Positions 1 through 10,529 of a stretch of DNA of 64,000 nt are shown piece by piece; positions within the stretch are counted from its first letter, which is position 1; every line of letters begins with the position of its first letter. Origin of the DNA: Bacteroidota bacterium (GTDB lineage: Bacteria; Bacteroidota; Ignavibacteria; Palsa-1295); the NCBI GenBank assembly GCA_021324735.1, contig JAJPIO010000009.1, positions 124,001 to 188,000 of the forward strand, read 5' to 3'. The translations under genes were made by a program, and so were the position numbers. The notes under the pieces were generated by a model. It was not told where the DNA came from. It ran no database searches and saw only the letters and a list, made by a program, of their open reading frames with translations.

Positions 1-2712
1 GACGCCACCATAAGCAGTGCTGTAGGTATGCCCGAGAGCTTGTTGATGTGCAAGGTTACGAGCGGCTAACTCGGAAGCATACGCCGGATGGCCGAGAATA
101 AATTCTACCCAGGCGCCCCACGAAAGTATGCAAACGAGCGGGTCCTGAACGTAGCCGGTTACCGTGCATCCATGTTTTTCCTTAACGTATAACTTTAGCA
201 CGGTCTGCAGGTACTCTGCCGCTTTACGAAAATCTCCTTTCGTAACTACATTCTCGATAAGAAGTGTGAACGCGGCTTCTACAAACTGACCATCATCGTT
301 GCGTTCTTTAGCAACTCGCCATAGTTCTTCAGCCAGTGCGATCGATTCTTTATGGTCGGCCCGGACGAGGTAGTATGCCCATAGACTCCAGAGAATAAGT
401 GGGAGCATAGGTGCATCCGGTACGCCGGCGCACAGCTCGCGAGCGCGAGAAAGTGGGCCTGCAACCTCTGGTGCGGAGTACCCGCGCGTCATTAAGAGCG
501 CAATACCGAGTGAAAGCTGTAATGGTAATTCGTATGCTCGAGCGGGAGAATCCGGAGGTAATTGCGCAAGCAATTGAAGGCCTCGCTCATAATCCGCGAT
601 CGCTTCCTGCGAAGCCGATCGGCCACCCGCCTGCTGTCCGGCTCTCAACCATTCAGCGATGGCTTCCGGAAGCATGCCTGCTTCGGTATAATGGATCGCT
701 AACGTTTCCGGCTGGCTTCCTGCAACCTCCGGAAAATCGCGGAGCAACACCGCGTTGATCTCTTTATGAATTTCCTGCCGCCGGCTTTTTAGTTGGGACT
801 CATAGGCTGCGTCCTGAACGAGTGCATGCTTAAAGATATACGTTGCATTTGGTGGCAAGCCCCGTTGATAGATCAACCCCGCCGAAACGAGTTGACTAAG
901 TTCACGCTGGACGACTTGATCGTCCAGCGTAACGACAGCAGAAAGAAGGGGATAGCTAAACTCCCGTCCGATCGTAGCAGCGACCTGCGCTACTAACTTA
1001 CTTGTTGAGAGACGATCGAGGCGTGCCATTAGCGAATCTTTCAGCGTTGCCGGGATTTCGACCTCGTCGATCTTTCCTTCGATCTCATAATGATCGTCAC
1101 CGACGAGAACAAGGTTGCCGCCTTCCAATACGGTTTTCGTTAACTCTTCGATAAAGAGGGGTACACCATCCGTTTTCCGAAGAATTTGTTCTGCGATCGC
1201 TTCTGGTATCTTCTTATGTTCGACCAAGTGATCCACCATCTCGCGTGTCTGTGCTTGCGCGAGACGACTGAGGTTCATAAGCTGGACGTTCGGAAGTCCG
1301 AGCCACGGTGGCTTGAATTCCGGTCGAAACGTAAAGTAGACCATGAGTCGAGCGCTCGGAGCCTGCTGAGCGATAAGCCCTGCAAGTTCGAGTGATGAAG
1401 GATCTGCCCAGTGCAGATCTTCAAAGATAAATAGGGTTGGCTGTTGAGTCGCCCGGTGCATCAGAAGATTGAGCAAAAGCGCCAGCGTCTTTTGGCGCGT
1501 GCTCATCGCAAGCGGATCGAGCGGTTGGTACCGTGGATTTGACGGTAAGGAAAGGATCGGCGCGAGGAGCGGTACATTCTCGGTTAGATCCAATCCGTTC
1601 TGCACCAAAAATCCTTCGAGCTTTGCATATCGTGCATTGGCATCGTCTTCGGGATCGAAAGCGAGCACCGTTTTTTGCAAAAGCTGAGCGACCGGATAGA
1701 ATGCAGTATTCTGATGATACGGAGAACACTCCGTCTCCGTTAGCCAGGCGTCGTGCTCCTTTGTAATATGCAGCTTGATAGCATCAGTGATACGCGATTT
1801 TCCGATACCAGCTTCACCGGAAACGAGTACGGTCTGTCCTTCGCCTTCCACCACGCCATTCCAAAGATCGCGCAGGCGAGCCATTTCGGCATCGCGGCCA
1901 ATCAGTGGCGTTAGTCCGCTTTGGGCGCGCGCCTGCAACCGGGTGCGCGCACCGCTTTCATGCAGGATTCGATAGATGCCGATGGGTTGGGATAATCCTT
2001 TGATCGTTTGTAACCCCAGGTCCTGCTCTTCAAAAAAACCAGAGATAAGGCGATACGTATTGGCGCTGACAATGAGTGTATTCGGCTCGGCCAACGTCAT
2101 GAGGCGGGCGGCAACATTCGGTGTTTCGCCGATGATATCCATTTTTCGTTCGGCATCTGCACCGATCTCGTCGATGACGACAAGACCTGTGTGCACACCG
2201 ATACGAATATCGATCGGGACCATATTGCCTCGCGACGATCGAAAATTTGCAAAGCGGATCGCTTCCAGCATTCCCAGTCCTGCGCGAATGGCCCGCTGTG
2301 CGTCGTCTTCATGTGCGACCGGATACCCAAAATGAACGAGCAGGCCATCGCCAAGATATTTCGCAATGTATCCATCAAAACGCTTGATCACTTTCGAACA
2401 CGCTTCCTGATAGAGCCGCATAAAATCCCTCAACTCCTCCGGGTCGAGCTCTTCGGCAAGTCCTGTCGAGTTTACGACGTCGCAAAACATTACGGTGAGC
2501 TGTCGCCGCTCGCCGGGCGCATGGGAAGAAGCGGAAGATTTCGGAGTGCCTTTTACGCTCGCAAGGGGCTTCCCGCATTCCGAACAGAATTTTGAGCGAG
2601 CACTATTTTCCGAGCCGCATTCGGAACAACGAAGTGAGAGTGAATTGCCACATTCCGGACAGAATTTTGCCGCTTCAGAAACAGACGCGCTACAATGAGG
2701 ACACGTCACCAT
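1..2712 (-). CDS. Adenylate/guanylate cyclase–AAA ATPase–TPR signalling protein (3' end cut by window)
   Basis: This open frame is absent from the ORF track because it runs off the window; I translated it from ATG at 2712 and it stays open for 904 codons. The N-terminus has two zinc-ribbon-like CxxC pairs (CPHC, CPECG, CSECG). A class III nucleotide cyclase domain follows (VMFCDVVNSTGL with the metal Asp, then KYLGDGLLVHFGYP and IGVHTGLVV, about residues 75-240). Next comes an AAA/NACHT-type ATPase with Walker A GEAGIGKS and Walker B-like LFIFEDLHWAD, then helical TPR-like sequence to the edge. The family makes cAMP or cGMP in response to signals sensed by the ATPase/TPR part. The downstream neighbour carries a cyclic-nucleotide-binding domain, so the two may be linked. 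The exact nucleotide product cannot be read from sequence. Confidence 0.9.
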   Translation of the reverse strand, partial: MVTCPHCSASVSEAAKFCPECGNSLSLRCSECGSENSARSKFCSECGKPLASVKGTPKSSASSHAPGERRQLTVMFCDVVNSTGLAEELDPEELRDFMRLYQEACSKVIKRFDGYIAKYLGDGLLVHFGYPVAHEDDAQRAIRAGLGMLEAIRFANFRSSRGNMVPIDIRIGVHTGLVVIDEIGADAERKMDIIGETPNVAARLMTLAEPNTLIVSANTYRLISGFFEEQDLGLQTIKGLSQPIGIYRILHESGARTRLQARAQSGLTPLIGRDAEMARLRDLWNGVVEGEGQTVLVSGEAGIGKSRITDAIKLHITKEHDAWLTETECSPYHQNTAFYPVAQLLQKTVLAFDPEDDANARYAKLEGFLVQNGLDLTENVPLLAPILSLPSNPRYQPLDPLAMSTRQKTLALLLNLLMHRATQQPTLFIFEDLHWADPSSLELAGLIAQQAPSARLMVYFTFRPEFKPPWLGLPNVQLMNLSRLAQAQTREMVDHLVEHKKIPEAIAEQILRKTDGVPLFIEELTKTVLEGGNLVLVGDDHYEIEGKIDEVEIPATLKDSLMARLDRLSTSKLVAQVAATIGREFSYPLLSAVVTLDDQVVQRELSQLVSAGLIYQRGLPPNATYIFKHALVQDAAYESQLKSRRQEIHKEINAVLLRDFPEVAGSQPETLAIHYTEAGMLPEAIAEWLRAGQQAGGRSASQEAIADYERGLQLLAQLPPDSPARAYELPLQLSLGIALLMTRGYSAPEVAGPLSRARELCAGVPDAPMLPLILWSLWAYYLVRADHKESIALAEELWRVAKERNDDGQFVEAAFTLLIENVVTKGDFRKAAEYLQTVLKLYVKEKHGCTVTGYVQDPLVCILSWGAWVEFILGHPAYASELAARNLAHQQALGHTYSTAYGGV

Positions 2713-2871
2713 AATGAGTAAAGGGAAATATTAAGGAAAAAAGCGAAGAGGCTACAGCAACAAGCATAATCAATACCTTGACCTTTGAAAAAGTTCGGTT
2801 ATGCTATTATAGCTCGCGAATCGAAGGAAGAACGCTTCTTAAAGCAATTTTATCGCAGTGTTACCGACCCG

Positions 2872-3444
2872 TTACGTACGCAATGCGAGCAGTTTTTGCA
2901 GGTTTACTCGTTCCAGAACGCCCCACTTACTTCTGGCGAATTCCGTATAAAATCGGTGCGGCTCGACAAAAGCGATATTGAAATTTATCCACTCGCCATC
3001 GGTATACTCTTTCCCTAATATTTCCCGATGTTCGTTACGAAGCCGACCGCTCCAATGTGGGAATTGATCGGTGCCAAGATATAAAAGGTCGGCGTCGCAT
3101 AAGGCTTCTGCTATCAGATGAGGTGGCCGTTGGGGTATTTCTGTTGCCATGATCGCACCTTCAATGAGGTGAAGATCGTTTTCATCCAGGTCATTTCGTA
3201 AAAACGCTCGCGCGAGGTTGCAGCTTTCCTGTTCGTGTCCTGAATACGTCACGCAAAATCCAATATCATGCAGCCAGGCACTTATAAGAAGGAGCGTTCG
3301 ATCCCAGTCCTCCATTGTGATACCCACTGCGATACGTGAAGCATTGTGCACCACTTGTTGCGTATGTTCCAAACAATGGTACGAATAGCCAACGGGGAGA
3401 GAATTGATCGTTTCGGTTGCAAAGGCTTCCACCTTGCGGAGCAA
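2872..3444 (-). CDS. HD-domain phosphohydrolase-like protein
   Basis: The core reads SYHCLEHTQQVV, then SAWLHDIGF with the HD doublet, then a further His in YSGHEQES. This is the metal-binding pattern of HD-superfamily hydrolases, which often act on nucleotides. The ORF track extends the frame to ATG 3636, but those 64 residues are Ser/Pro/Arg-rich and lie antisense to the divergent transporter gene. I therefore prefer a start near TTG 3444; GTG 3432, ATG 3600 and ATG 3636 remain possible. It lies upstream of the cyclase gene on the same strand, separated by about 160 bp. The substrate is unknown; a cyclic-nucleotide link is only suggested by context. Confidence 0.75.
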   Translation of the reverse strand: MLRKVEAFATETINSLPVGYSYHCLEHTQQVVHNASRIAVGITMEDWDRTLLLISAWLHDIGFCVTYSGHEQESCNLARAFLRNDLDENDLHLIEGAIMATEIPQRPPHLIAEALCDADLLYLGTDQFPHWSGRLRNEHREILGKEYTDGEWINFNIAFVEPHRFYTEFARSKWGVLERVNLQKLLALRT

Positions 3445-3563
3445 TTCTTCTGCTCGAGCGGTATCTATAGGTAATGATTTCGCCTTTTCCTGGTACGACG
3501 GACCCTGGGCCGAGTCGTTCAAACGCTCGGTTCGCCCAAGCGCTGAACTCGCTGTTACGCCTG

Positions 3564-6500
3564 ATGGGCCTGAGGCGAGGCGAGCGTCAGATGGTGGCAT
3601 TACTCTGGACTCATTCGTTTTTTTTGGGTCTCTCATGTGCCTATTTTGTTTCTGCTTCTCTTCCTCTTTTTCTCTCTGCGTATACTATCGATGATCTGCC
3701 ATTAGCATTTATCGCTGCTGCGCTGGTACAATTGGTTATTGGTTATGTGATGGACCGGCTAGAACATTCGATCGGTCTATATCGACTATTAGCTGGAGCA
3801 CTCACACTTGTTATTCTCGCGTCGGGATTATTTCGTATTATTTTATTTAACCATCTGCTATGGCCCATCTTCGGCCTATTTGTTTGGACACAGGCAGTAC
3901 TCTTTATTGCGGATAACGCCTTTTGGGGACTTTCTTCCCAGTTCTTCGATGTCCGACAAGGCAAGCGATTATTTAGCCTGATCGATTCAGGCGCTTTCTT
4001 TGCAAAGATACTTGGATACTTCTCCGTTCCACTATTATTACCGATACTTTCGGTACCCGATCTTATTTGGCTCTCGATCGTTGCAATGGCGATCGCTATC
4101 TATATGCTATATAGGATTCGCAGGGCTTTCCCGAATCCCCATTTACAAAGCGAACATCAGCCATTCCATCGCAAAAGAACGAAGGGCCCTTCCACCCATT
4201 TATCACACGCTCATCATCACGAATTTCCGAAGATCTCCATACAAGAGATCGTTCGTCATAAGTATATTATTAGTGTAGCAGCGACTGCATTTCTCGCGCT
4301 GATCGCTATTACCTCCATTAACTATGGATTTCTACGCGAGATCGATCAGAAGTTTGCGCAGACCACGCAAGTCGCATATTTTATCGGTATTTTCTTTGGC
4401 GTCGCCAAATTAATAAGCTTGATAGTGAAGGTGGGCGTTGCTGGGAAATTGTTCGATCGATTTGGCCTGGCTCGAATTAGTATTCTCTTGCCTATCGCAC
4501 TCTTTGCTATTACCGTGATAGGCCTCATACTAAATACGGTATCGCAGACAGCCGCCGTAATGATCTGGGCCTTTAGTGCTAATATGCTCCTGGTTGAAAT
4601 GTGGTCGGAGACGATACACATGCCGGTGATGACGATAGCACTTCAGCCACTTCCATACCGTGAACGAACGATCGGTCATCGAGTCATCGATAATATTGTT
4701 GAACCGGTTGCATTGGGAATGGCGGGCGCTTTATTGTATCTGCTTGCCGTCTTTATTGGATTTTCCCTGTATGAGATAAGCCTTATCATGCTGGGAATAT
4801 TGGTATTGTGGTCCGTTGCGATTTTAGCGTTTGGGCGTGAATACCTTCAGGCGCTTTCCAGCGCACTCAAGCACCGCCGCTTGCAATCCTCCGATCTCAT
4901 ATGGGACCATGCAACGCGATCGCTCATTCAGTCTAAGCTCGAGAGTGGTCATAGAATGGAAATGGAACACGCATTGCGCGTTATTCCTAAAACCGAAAAT
5001 GCATTATTCGCTCAAGTCCTGCCGTTGATCTTATTTTCTATCGATGAAAAAAAGAGAGCAATTCTTGCTCCTATCGCCCTGGAGCGGATCGAGGAATTTA
5101 GGTTCTCGAAAGAAGAAAAGAGGCAGGTGGTCTCTTTACTCGAGCGCCTCCTGGATGATCGCACGACTTCCACTAATATTCTAAGTCGGGCCCTCCGTGC
5201 ATTGATCTATCTCAACGATGAAGCGAAGATAGAACATTTTGAGCGATGGTTCGAAGATGAGGGCCCTGAAGTACGGGAAGGACTGTTAAGCGGTTTAATA
5301 CGGTATCGCGGGGTTGAAGGGGCGCTTATTGCTGATAAATACCTTCAGCCCATGGCGCACAGTGCCGATAGTCACCAACGCATTCAAGCGGCGAGGATAA
5401 TTGGTCATGCCGGTGTCTCGGATTACTATCTTCCGCTGTTACTACTATTGAGGGATGACCAGGCAGAGGTTCGTATCGCGGCGGCTCAGGCGGCAGTACA
5501 AGTTGCTCATCCTGCTCTCATTGAGCCACTTTTGCAGCAATATCTTCTTACATCTCAATCACAAGAGCTGTTTGCAGCCATTGAAAATGCGCTTCGGCAT
5601 ATTGGCGCACCAGTGTTCCCGCATATCATTCACCATATTGAGAGCGGCGCCTTCGACCATTCGAGATTAAATCGGCTTACGCGATTATTGGGCGCCTGGT
5701 GTATTTCAAAGGATACTGATCTACGGGAGCAGGCGACCCGGTTGCTTCTTGATTTCTTATCCTGGCCGAATAAACATCGCCGCGTGTTGTCAAATCTTCG
5801 GCTTGCCGCATTACACGCGTTATTCGAGAGCAATATTCATATTCCGGAGTCGGCTGAGATACATAAAACGATCGATGACGAGCTGAATCGTGCGCAATTA
5901 CTCATAGGGTTAGCGACCCTGCTCGAACGGTCTTCTGTGGTACGAGATAACTCGGAAATTGGGACGATCGCTTTTGTTTTAATTCGGAGCACGATTGCGT
6001 ATGAGATAAATCAGAGTGTCCATCGGGTCCTGCTATTATTGTCGCTTGTGTATGACCGTCAAACGATCGTTCGCGTGCGTGATAGTTTTATATCAGGAAG
6101 TGAGGTCCATTGGGCAAACGCGATAGAAGCCTTGGATCACCTGCTTCCCACTGCCCACTCAAAACCTGTGGTTCTGCTCATCGAAGCAAGCCTCGTACTT
6201 TCTGGTAAGCGGGTTGAATCCGGTGGCATTGATGAACTCGTTGTGAATGCCTGGACAGAAGAAGCGCCGATTCAACAAGTATTATCATCGATCATTAGTG
6301 ATGAGAACAAATTTTACGAACCCTGGTCACTTGCAACAATTATTAATTATGCCGGATTAAACTACTGGAGCGAATGCTCTCGAGCCATCGCGGATTCCGC
6401 ACAGCGGGATGATCTTGTTGGGGAAGTATCAACGGTGTTTCTCGCTGTTCGTGGACAAGCCTTGCTTCAACGTTCCGAAGGCGCTCCCATAGAACAGCTT

Positions 6501-7016
6501 AATAAGGGAGCCAACGTCCCGGCTTCGCTATTCATAAAATTTTACGAAATTGAAAATCATCCTATGTTTATCATTTTTGAACGGGTCTTTTTACTCAAGA
6601 CCGTAGACCTGTTTCGAGATACACCCGATCCTGTGCTCGCTCATGTTGCTCAAGCGATGGAGGAAGTGCACGTGGCTCCAGGGACGCGCATTATGGAAAA
6701 GGGAGAGCTTGGAAATTGCCTCTATATTATCGTACAAGGACGCGTAAGTGTAAAGGATGGAGACCATGTCCTTGCGGAGCTTGGTGCAAGGGAAGTAGTT
6801 GGCGAGCTAGCGCTCCTCGATCCAGAGCCGCGTTCTGCTTCGGTGTATGCTCTTGAAGAGACGACGCTGCTTAAACTAAATTGGGAGACATTCTACGATC
6901 TTATGATCGATAACGTCGATCTGGCTCGTGGTGCTATCACCATGTTGTGTCGAAGACTTAGAAATCAGAATGGGGAGATGATCAAGCTGCAAGCAATGCT
7001 TGCAGTAGGGCGTTAA
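3564..7016 (+). CDS. Npt1/Npt2-like nucleotide transporter fused to HEAT repeats and a cyclic-nucleotide-binding domain
   Basis: About 12 hydrophobic segments fill the first ~430 residues and resemble the ATP/ADP translocase (NTT/Npt) branch of the MFS-like carriers. A middle helical region holds HEAT-like repeats (for example DDQAEVRIAAAQAAVQVAHP). The C-terminus is a cNMP-binding domain with a well-kept phosphate-binding cassette, VVGELALLDPEPRSASV, including the Arg that binds the cyclic phosphate. The track ORF starts at 3474, but ATG 3564 (MGLRRGERQMVALLW) directly precedes the first membrane segment and avoids more overlap with the divergent HD gene; 3591 is also possible. Many such proteins in environmental bacteria have no tested substrate. 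The cAMP-binding end next to a nucleotide cyclase suggests ligand-gated transport or signalling. Confidence 0.85.
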   Translation: MGLRRGERQMVALLWTHSFFLGLSCAYFVSASLPLFLSAYTIDDLPLAFIAAALVQLVIGYVMDRLEHSIGLYRLLAGALTLVILASGLFRIILFNHLLWPIFGLFVWTQAVLFIADNAFWGLSSQFFDVRQGKRLFSLIDSGAFFAKILGYFSVPLLLPILSVPDLIWLSIVAMAIAIYMLYRIRRAFPNPHLQSEHQPFHRKRTKGPSTHLSHAHHHEFPKISIQEIVRHKYIISVAATAFLALIAITSINYGFLREIDQKFAQTTQVAYFIGIFFGVAKLISLIVKVGVAGKLFDRFGLARISILLPIALFAITVIGLILNTVSQTAAVMIWAFSANMLLVEMWSETIHMPVMTIALQPLPYRERTIGHRVIDNIVEPVALGMAGALLYLLAVFIGFSLYEISLIMLGILVLWSVAILAFGREYLQALSSALKHRRLQSSDLIWDHATRSLIQSKLESGHRMEMEHALRVIPKTENALFAQVLPLILFSIDEKKRAILAPIALERIEEFRFSKEEKRQVVSLLERLLDDRTTSTNILSRALRALIYLNDEAKIEHFERWFEDEGPEVREGLLSGLIRYRGVEGALIADKYLQPMAHSADSHQRIQAARIIGHAGVSDYYLPLLLLLRDDQAEVRIAAAQAAVQVAHPALIEPLLQQYLLTSQSQELFAAIENALRHIGAPVFPHIIHHIESGAFDHSRLNRLTRLLGAWCISKDTDLREQATRLLLDFLSWPNKHRRVLSNLRLAALHALFESNIHIPESAEIHKTIDDELNRAQLLIGLATLLERSSVVRDNSEIGTIAFVLIRSTIAYEINQSVHRVLLLLSLVYDRQTIVRVRDSFISGSEVHWANAIEALDHLLPTAHSKPVVLLIEASLVLSGKRVESGGIDELVVNAWTEEAPIQQVLSSIISDENKFYEPWSLATIINYAGLNYWSECSRAIADSAQRDDLVGEVSTVFLAVRGQALLQRSEGAPIEQLNKGANVPASLFIKFYEIENHPMFIIFERVFLLKTVDLFRDTPDPVLAHVAQAMEEVHVAPGTRIMEKGELGNCLYIIVQGRVSVKDGDHVLAELGAREVVGELALLDPEPRSASVYALEETTLLKLNWETFYDLMIDNVDLARGAITMLCRRLRNQNGEMIKLQAMLAVGR

Positions 7017-7207
7017 GGCTTTTGGTAGTCGGAATAATATTGTTAATGTTGAGGGAAGAAAACCCACTGTGAAATTAGTAGATATGCTTATGCTAAGCCG
7101 TGTCACATGCATGATTTGACCAGTCCGAACTTATAAGAAAGATGACGTTGGTTGAAGTGTGTTGAGTTCTCGCGAGTGTGCAAATGCACGAAAGGAATTT
7201 TTTCGCT

Positions 7208-10200
7208 CTATTTCTCAATCACAATACGCTTCGTTACATAGTATTTGCCTTGTGACAGCCGGAGATAATAAAGGCTACTCGGTAGACTGTGAACATCCAA
7301 CGGAATCCCTCGAACATCCTCCACCCTTACCGATATATCACCAAGCACATCAAATAACTCTCCTTGAACTGGATCAGGTGTCTGCGAAAGTCGAACAATG
7401 ATCTCGTTTTTTGCAGGGTTCGGTGTTATACTCAGCACCTCAAAGGGTCGCTTACCAATTACGTGCGAAATTAATGGATCAGCGCAAGCTGGCAGGTATG
7501 TAAAGGGAATATGTGCGGCGTTCGAGTCGAGTCCGAAGCACTGAGACGAGGAAGCATTGCAGGCAACATTCGACAGCGAAATGTTGGTCGCCATCGTATC
7601 GGTGAGGTACGTTCGGCCGGTTACAAGAACCAGTTGCGTTTCGGAAGTGGGTGCAAAACTGGGTGGTACACTTACGGTGATGTTCGCGCCCTTTCGGTCA
7701 ACGCTTATGATCGAAGCCACCGCGCCAGCGATGCTCGTACTAACGGACTCGGGCGTACAGAGATCGGTATTCAGGTTCAATCGGAATGTAAAGGACTGAA
7801 GCCCGATCGATTGAATGCTACTGGTTGAACCAACTCCTGATACATACACCGGGATTGTGGCGGCCTGCTGATCCCTCTCGCTTAGTGCGCCCGGTTTCAG
7901 ATAGAGCGATAATCGTGGAGGCGCGGAGGCCGTAGCAGAAAGCGTAACCGTCGTATCGTGCTGGACGCCATCCTCATCATGATAATAGAAGTGGACTATG
8001 CTGGTATTGGTACCGGCTGTCTGCGGAGTATAGAGGATCGTGGCGATTGCGGAGGTGCCGGTCGAAACGCTATCCCCACCAACCGGACCGCGAACGGTAA
8101 ACGGCGCGGTAATACCCGTGATGGAATCAACTACGATCGACTTGCACGAGCCATTCGTGAGCGAGATGCTGGCCGAGTCCTGCGTACACGAAGCGATTGC
8201 GTTGGGAGTGATTGTAGTGCTAGAGAGCGTAACCGAAACGCGGTCGGCCACACCGGTGCCGGAGATCGGCACCTTCACCATGCCGGCGTTCGTCAGGATC
8301 ACGAGCGTATCCGAGAAGGAGCCAAGCGATCGAGGTGTAAAGGAGACTTCCACCGTATCACCCTGACCGGCCTGTATCGCGACATCCGGTTGCTTAGTGA
8401 TCGCAAAGACGCCGTTAGAGACCAGGCCGCAATTCACGCTACGCAACGAGTCGCAGCCGGTGTTAAGGATGGCAACGGGTAACGTCACTCCGGCACAGGT
8501 CGATACAGGGCCGAACGCCAACGAAGGAGGTACCGAAACCGCTGGAATACCATGATCTACATTCACCGGAATGGAGATGATCGTGTCAAATGGGGTCGAC
8601 TGCCCACGCTCGACGATATGCAGGTGAGCTATCACACGCAACGTGTCATTACCAGGTAACTGCGGTGTGAAATAAACGGTGATAGAATCTCGCGAACTTT
8701 GAACGAATGTTCGAGGAAGAGGCGACTGAATCGTTAGGCCGGATGGCAATGTTAGAGAATCCAGAGAGAGAATACTGCAGGTAGTGTTATCAAGATATAC
8801 ATTCGCCTGGGACGAATCACACATGCGAGTCGAGATCGATTGTGATAGGACTACAAATGAGCGTGTATTGGCATCGCCACGACCCACAATTGATACAGAA
8901 TCGCGGTGCTGTTTTCCATCGATCGTTGAATAAATATAAATGGTGGCTCGTTCGAACCCCACTATAGAGGGTTTAAAAGATATAGGTTGATGTGTTGAAT
9001 CACCATTCTTTAAAAATAGACTTTGAATTGACGAAAATGTAAAATCGGTATCTGAACCATTCCAGATGGAAAGAACCGTACTATCGAGCATAATGCTACC
9101 GCAGCCAGAGTAACTAAGCTTAATCGAATCTCTAATACTGACTGGATGACATAGTGACTGCGAGCCGAAGTCAAGCGTTCTTTTCTGAAGATTCACTGTG
9201 CCAGCCTCGGTTGGTACTGAAATGTGATAAGTTATTATAGTATCCCATAAGTGGCCTCGAAAGAGAAACTGATATTTGAACTGGCAGCTATCCTGGCCAA
9301 GATGCGATGCAAAGAAACGAAGGGGAATTTGTACAAAATCTCCCTGCTCAATGGTTTTAGGCAGAGTAAAGTCTGATAAAATCGCAATTAAAGAATCCGA
9401 GGAAGTTACACCTAGAAGAGTAACCGAATCACATTCTGGGGCGAGCACAAGAGAAATTGTATCCAGGTCAGCGCATGAGGAATTGAAAACAATATTATCG
9501 CCAAAAACTTTGGGCTGCAAATTGCGAATTAGACACCACAATTGTGACATCATTCCTGAGGAGTCATAGCCCGTTACATATATGTAATTTTCTTTGACAA
9601 AGAACTTGGAATCCAGACTGCCCGCCGGACCCCCGAGATCAGTCCATGAATGTCCCAGGTTAGAACTGACACGAACACCGTAGCCCGAATATTCCTGACC
9701 TTGTTCGTAGATTAAGTTGCAATCCCCTATACCCAGCGTACCAGTTGATCCGCCGGAGTTTGGATATGCTAACCATGTTATTCCGCCGTCATCAGAACGA
9801 TATATGGAATCTCGTAAATCGCCGTTCGCTAAAATGGTGGTTGAGTGCGGAATAATGATTGGCGACCAGGAATGTCCGGCAAATTTAGTTAAGGCCCATG
9901 TCTTTCCGCCATCACTGCTTCGTTGCCAGGAAGCATTGGCAGTACTATTTCCATTATCGGTTATAAGAATGCCAATGAGGCCATCAAACGTGGCGCCAGT
10001 ATTTGCCGAATACTGCGGACCTTGGGATGACCACGTTAACCCGCCATCTGTTGAATGCAGCAAGTCGGGAGCCGTCAAAAACCACGAGGTAACGAATAGA
10101 TCGCCAGTAATTGGGTTTCTTGCAATCTGATTAAATCGGAAGCCGGTAGAAGGATAGGTTTGTGGATTAAGAGCAGTCCAACTCCAGTTTAAGCCACCAT

Positions 10201-10519
10201 CTGACGTGACCATAACGCCATCACTGGCTAATGCCCATCCATGCAACGAATCTGCGAATGCAAAATCATAAGGAAAGCTTGGTTCATTCGTGCTGGACCA
10301 TGTTAAACCACCGTCCGTAGTACGATATCCTCCCGATACAAAACCGATACGAGGTGGTCCAGGTAAATCGATGAAATATGGATTGACTACAGGTTGATTA
10401 AAACTTGAAAGAAGTTTCCATTCACCCACCTGTGAATGAAGAGGGAGGAAGGGAGCACAGGTAATAATGGCAAAGCAGAGGCGTGGAAGAATAAACTCAA
10501 TAACTATGTTGCTTTGCAT
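7208..10519 (-). CDS. Large secreted BNR/YCF48-like protein with T9SS C-terminal sorting domain
   Basis: The N-terminus is a signal peptide (MQSNIVIEFILPRLCFAII...LHSQ) that begins at ATG 10519, 15 codons inside the track ORF. The first third carries Asp-box/BNR repeats (YRTTDGGLTW, VTSDGGLNW, LLHSTDGGLTW), which form beta-propeller blades. The middle consists of repeated Ig-like 'choice-of-anchor' modules (for example TPRSLGSFSDTLVILTN and TPQTAGTNTSIVHF). The last ~75 residues (LSITPNPAKNEIIVRLSQ ... YYVTKRIVIEK) match a Por/T9SS sorting domain. Export through the outer membrane by the type IX system and surface attachment or release is expected. Its binding target is unknown. It follows another T9SS gene on the same strand, separated by a strong hairpin. 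Confidence 0.87.
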   Translation of the reverse strand: MQSNIVIEFILPRLCFAIITCAPFLPLHSQVGEWKLLSSFNQPVVNPYFIDLPGPPRIGFVSGGYRTTDGGLTWSSTNEPSFPYDFAFADSLHGWALASDGVMVTSDGGLNWSWTALNPQTYPSTGFRFNQIARNPITGDLFVTSWFLTAPDLLHSTDGGLTWSSQGPQYSANTGATFDGLIGILITDNGNSTANASWQRSSDGGKTWALTKFAGHSWSPIIIPHSTTILANGDLRDSIYRSDDGGITWLAYPNSGGSTGTLGIGDCNLIYEQGQEYSGYGVRVSSNLGHSWTDLGGPAGSLDSKFFVKENYIYVTGYDSSGMMSQLWCLIRNLQPKVFGDNIVFNSSCADLDTISLVLAPECDSVTLLGVTSSDSLIAILSDFTLPKTIEQGDFVQIPLRFFASHLGQDSCQFKYQFLFRGHLWDTIITYHISVPTEAGTVNLQKRTLDFGSQSLCHPVSIRDSIKLSYSGCGSIMLDSTVLSIWNGSDTDFTFSSIQSLFLKNGDSTHQPISFKPSIVGFERATIYIYSTIDGKQHRDSVSIVGRGDANTRSFVVLSQSISTRMCDSSQANVYLDNTTCSILSLDSLTLPSGLTIQSPLPRTFVQSSRDSITVYFTPQLPGNDTLRVIAHLHIVERGQSTPFDTIISIPVNVDHGIPAVSVPPSLAFGPVSTCAGVTLPVAILNTGCDSLRSVNCGLVSNGVFAITKQPDVAIQAGQGDTVEVSFTPRSLGSFSDTLVILTNAGMVKVPISGTGVADRVSVTLSSTTITPNAIASCTQDSASISLTNGSCKSIVVDSITGITAPFTVRGPVGGDSVSTGTSAIATILYTPQTAGTNTSIVHFYYHDEDGVQHDTTVTLSATASAPPRLSLYLKPGALSERDQQAATIPVYVSGVGSTSSIQSIGLQSFTFRLNLNTDLCTPESVSTSIAGAVASIISVDRKGANITVSVPPSFAPTSETQLVLVTGRTYLTDTMATNISLSNVACNASSSQCFGLDSNAAHIPFTYLPACADPLISHVIGKRPFEVLSITPNPAKNEIIVRLSQTPDPVQGELFDVLGDISVRVEDVRGIPLDVHSLPSSLYYLRLSQGKYYVTKRIVIEK

Positions 10520-10529
10520 CACCGAGAAC

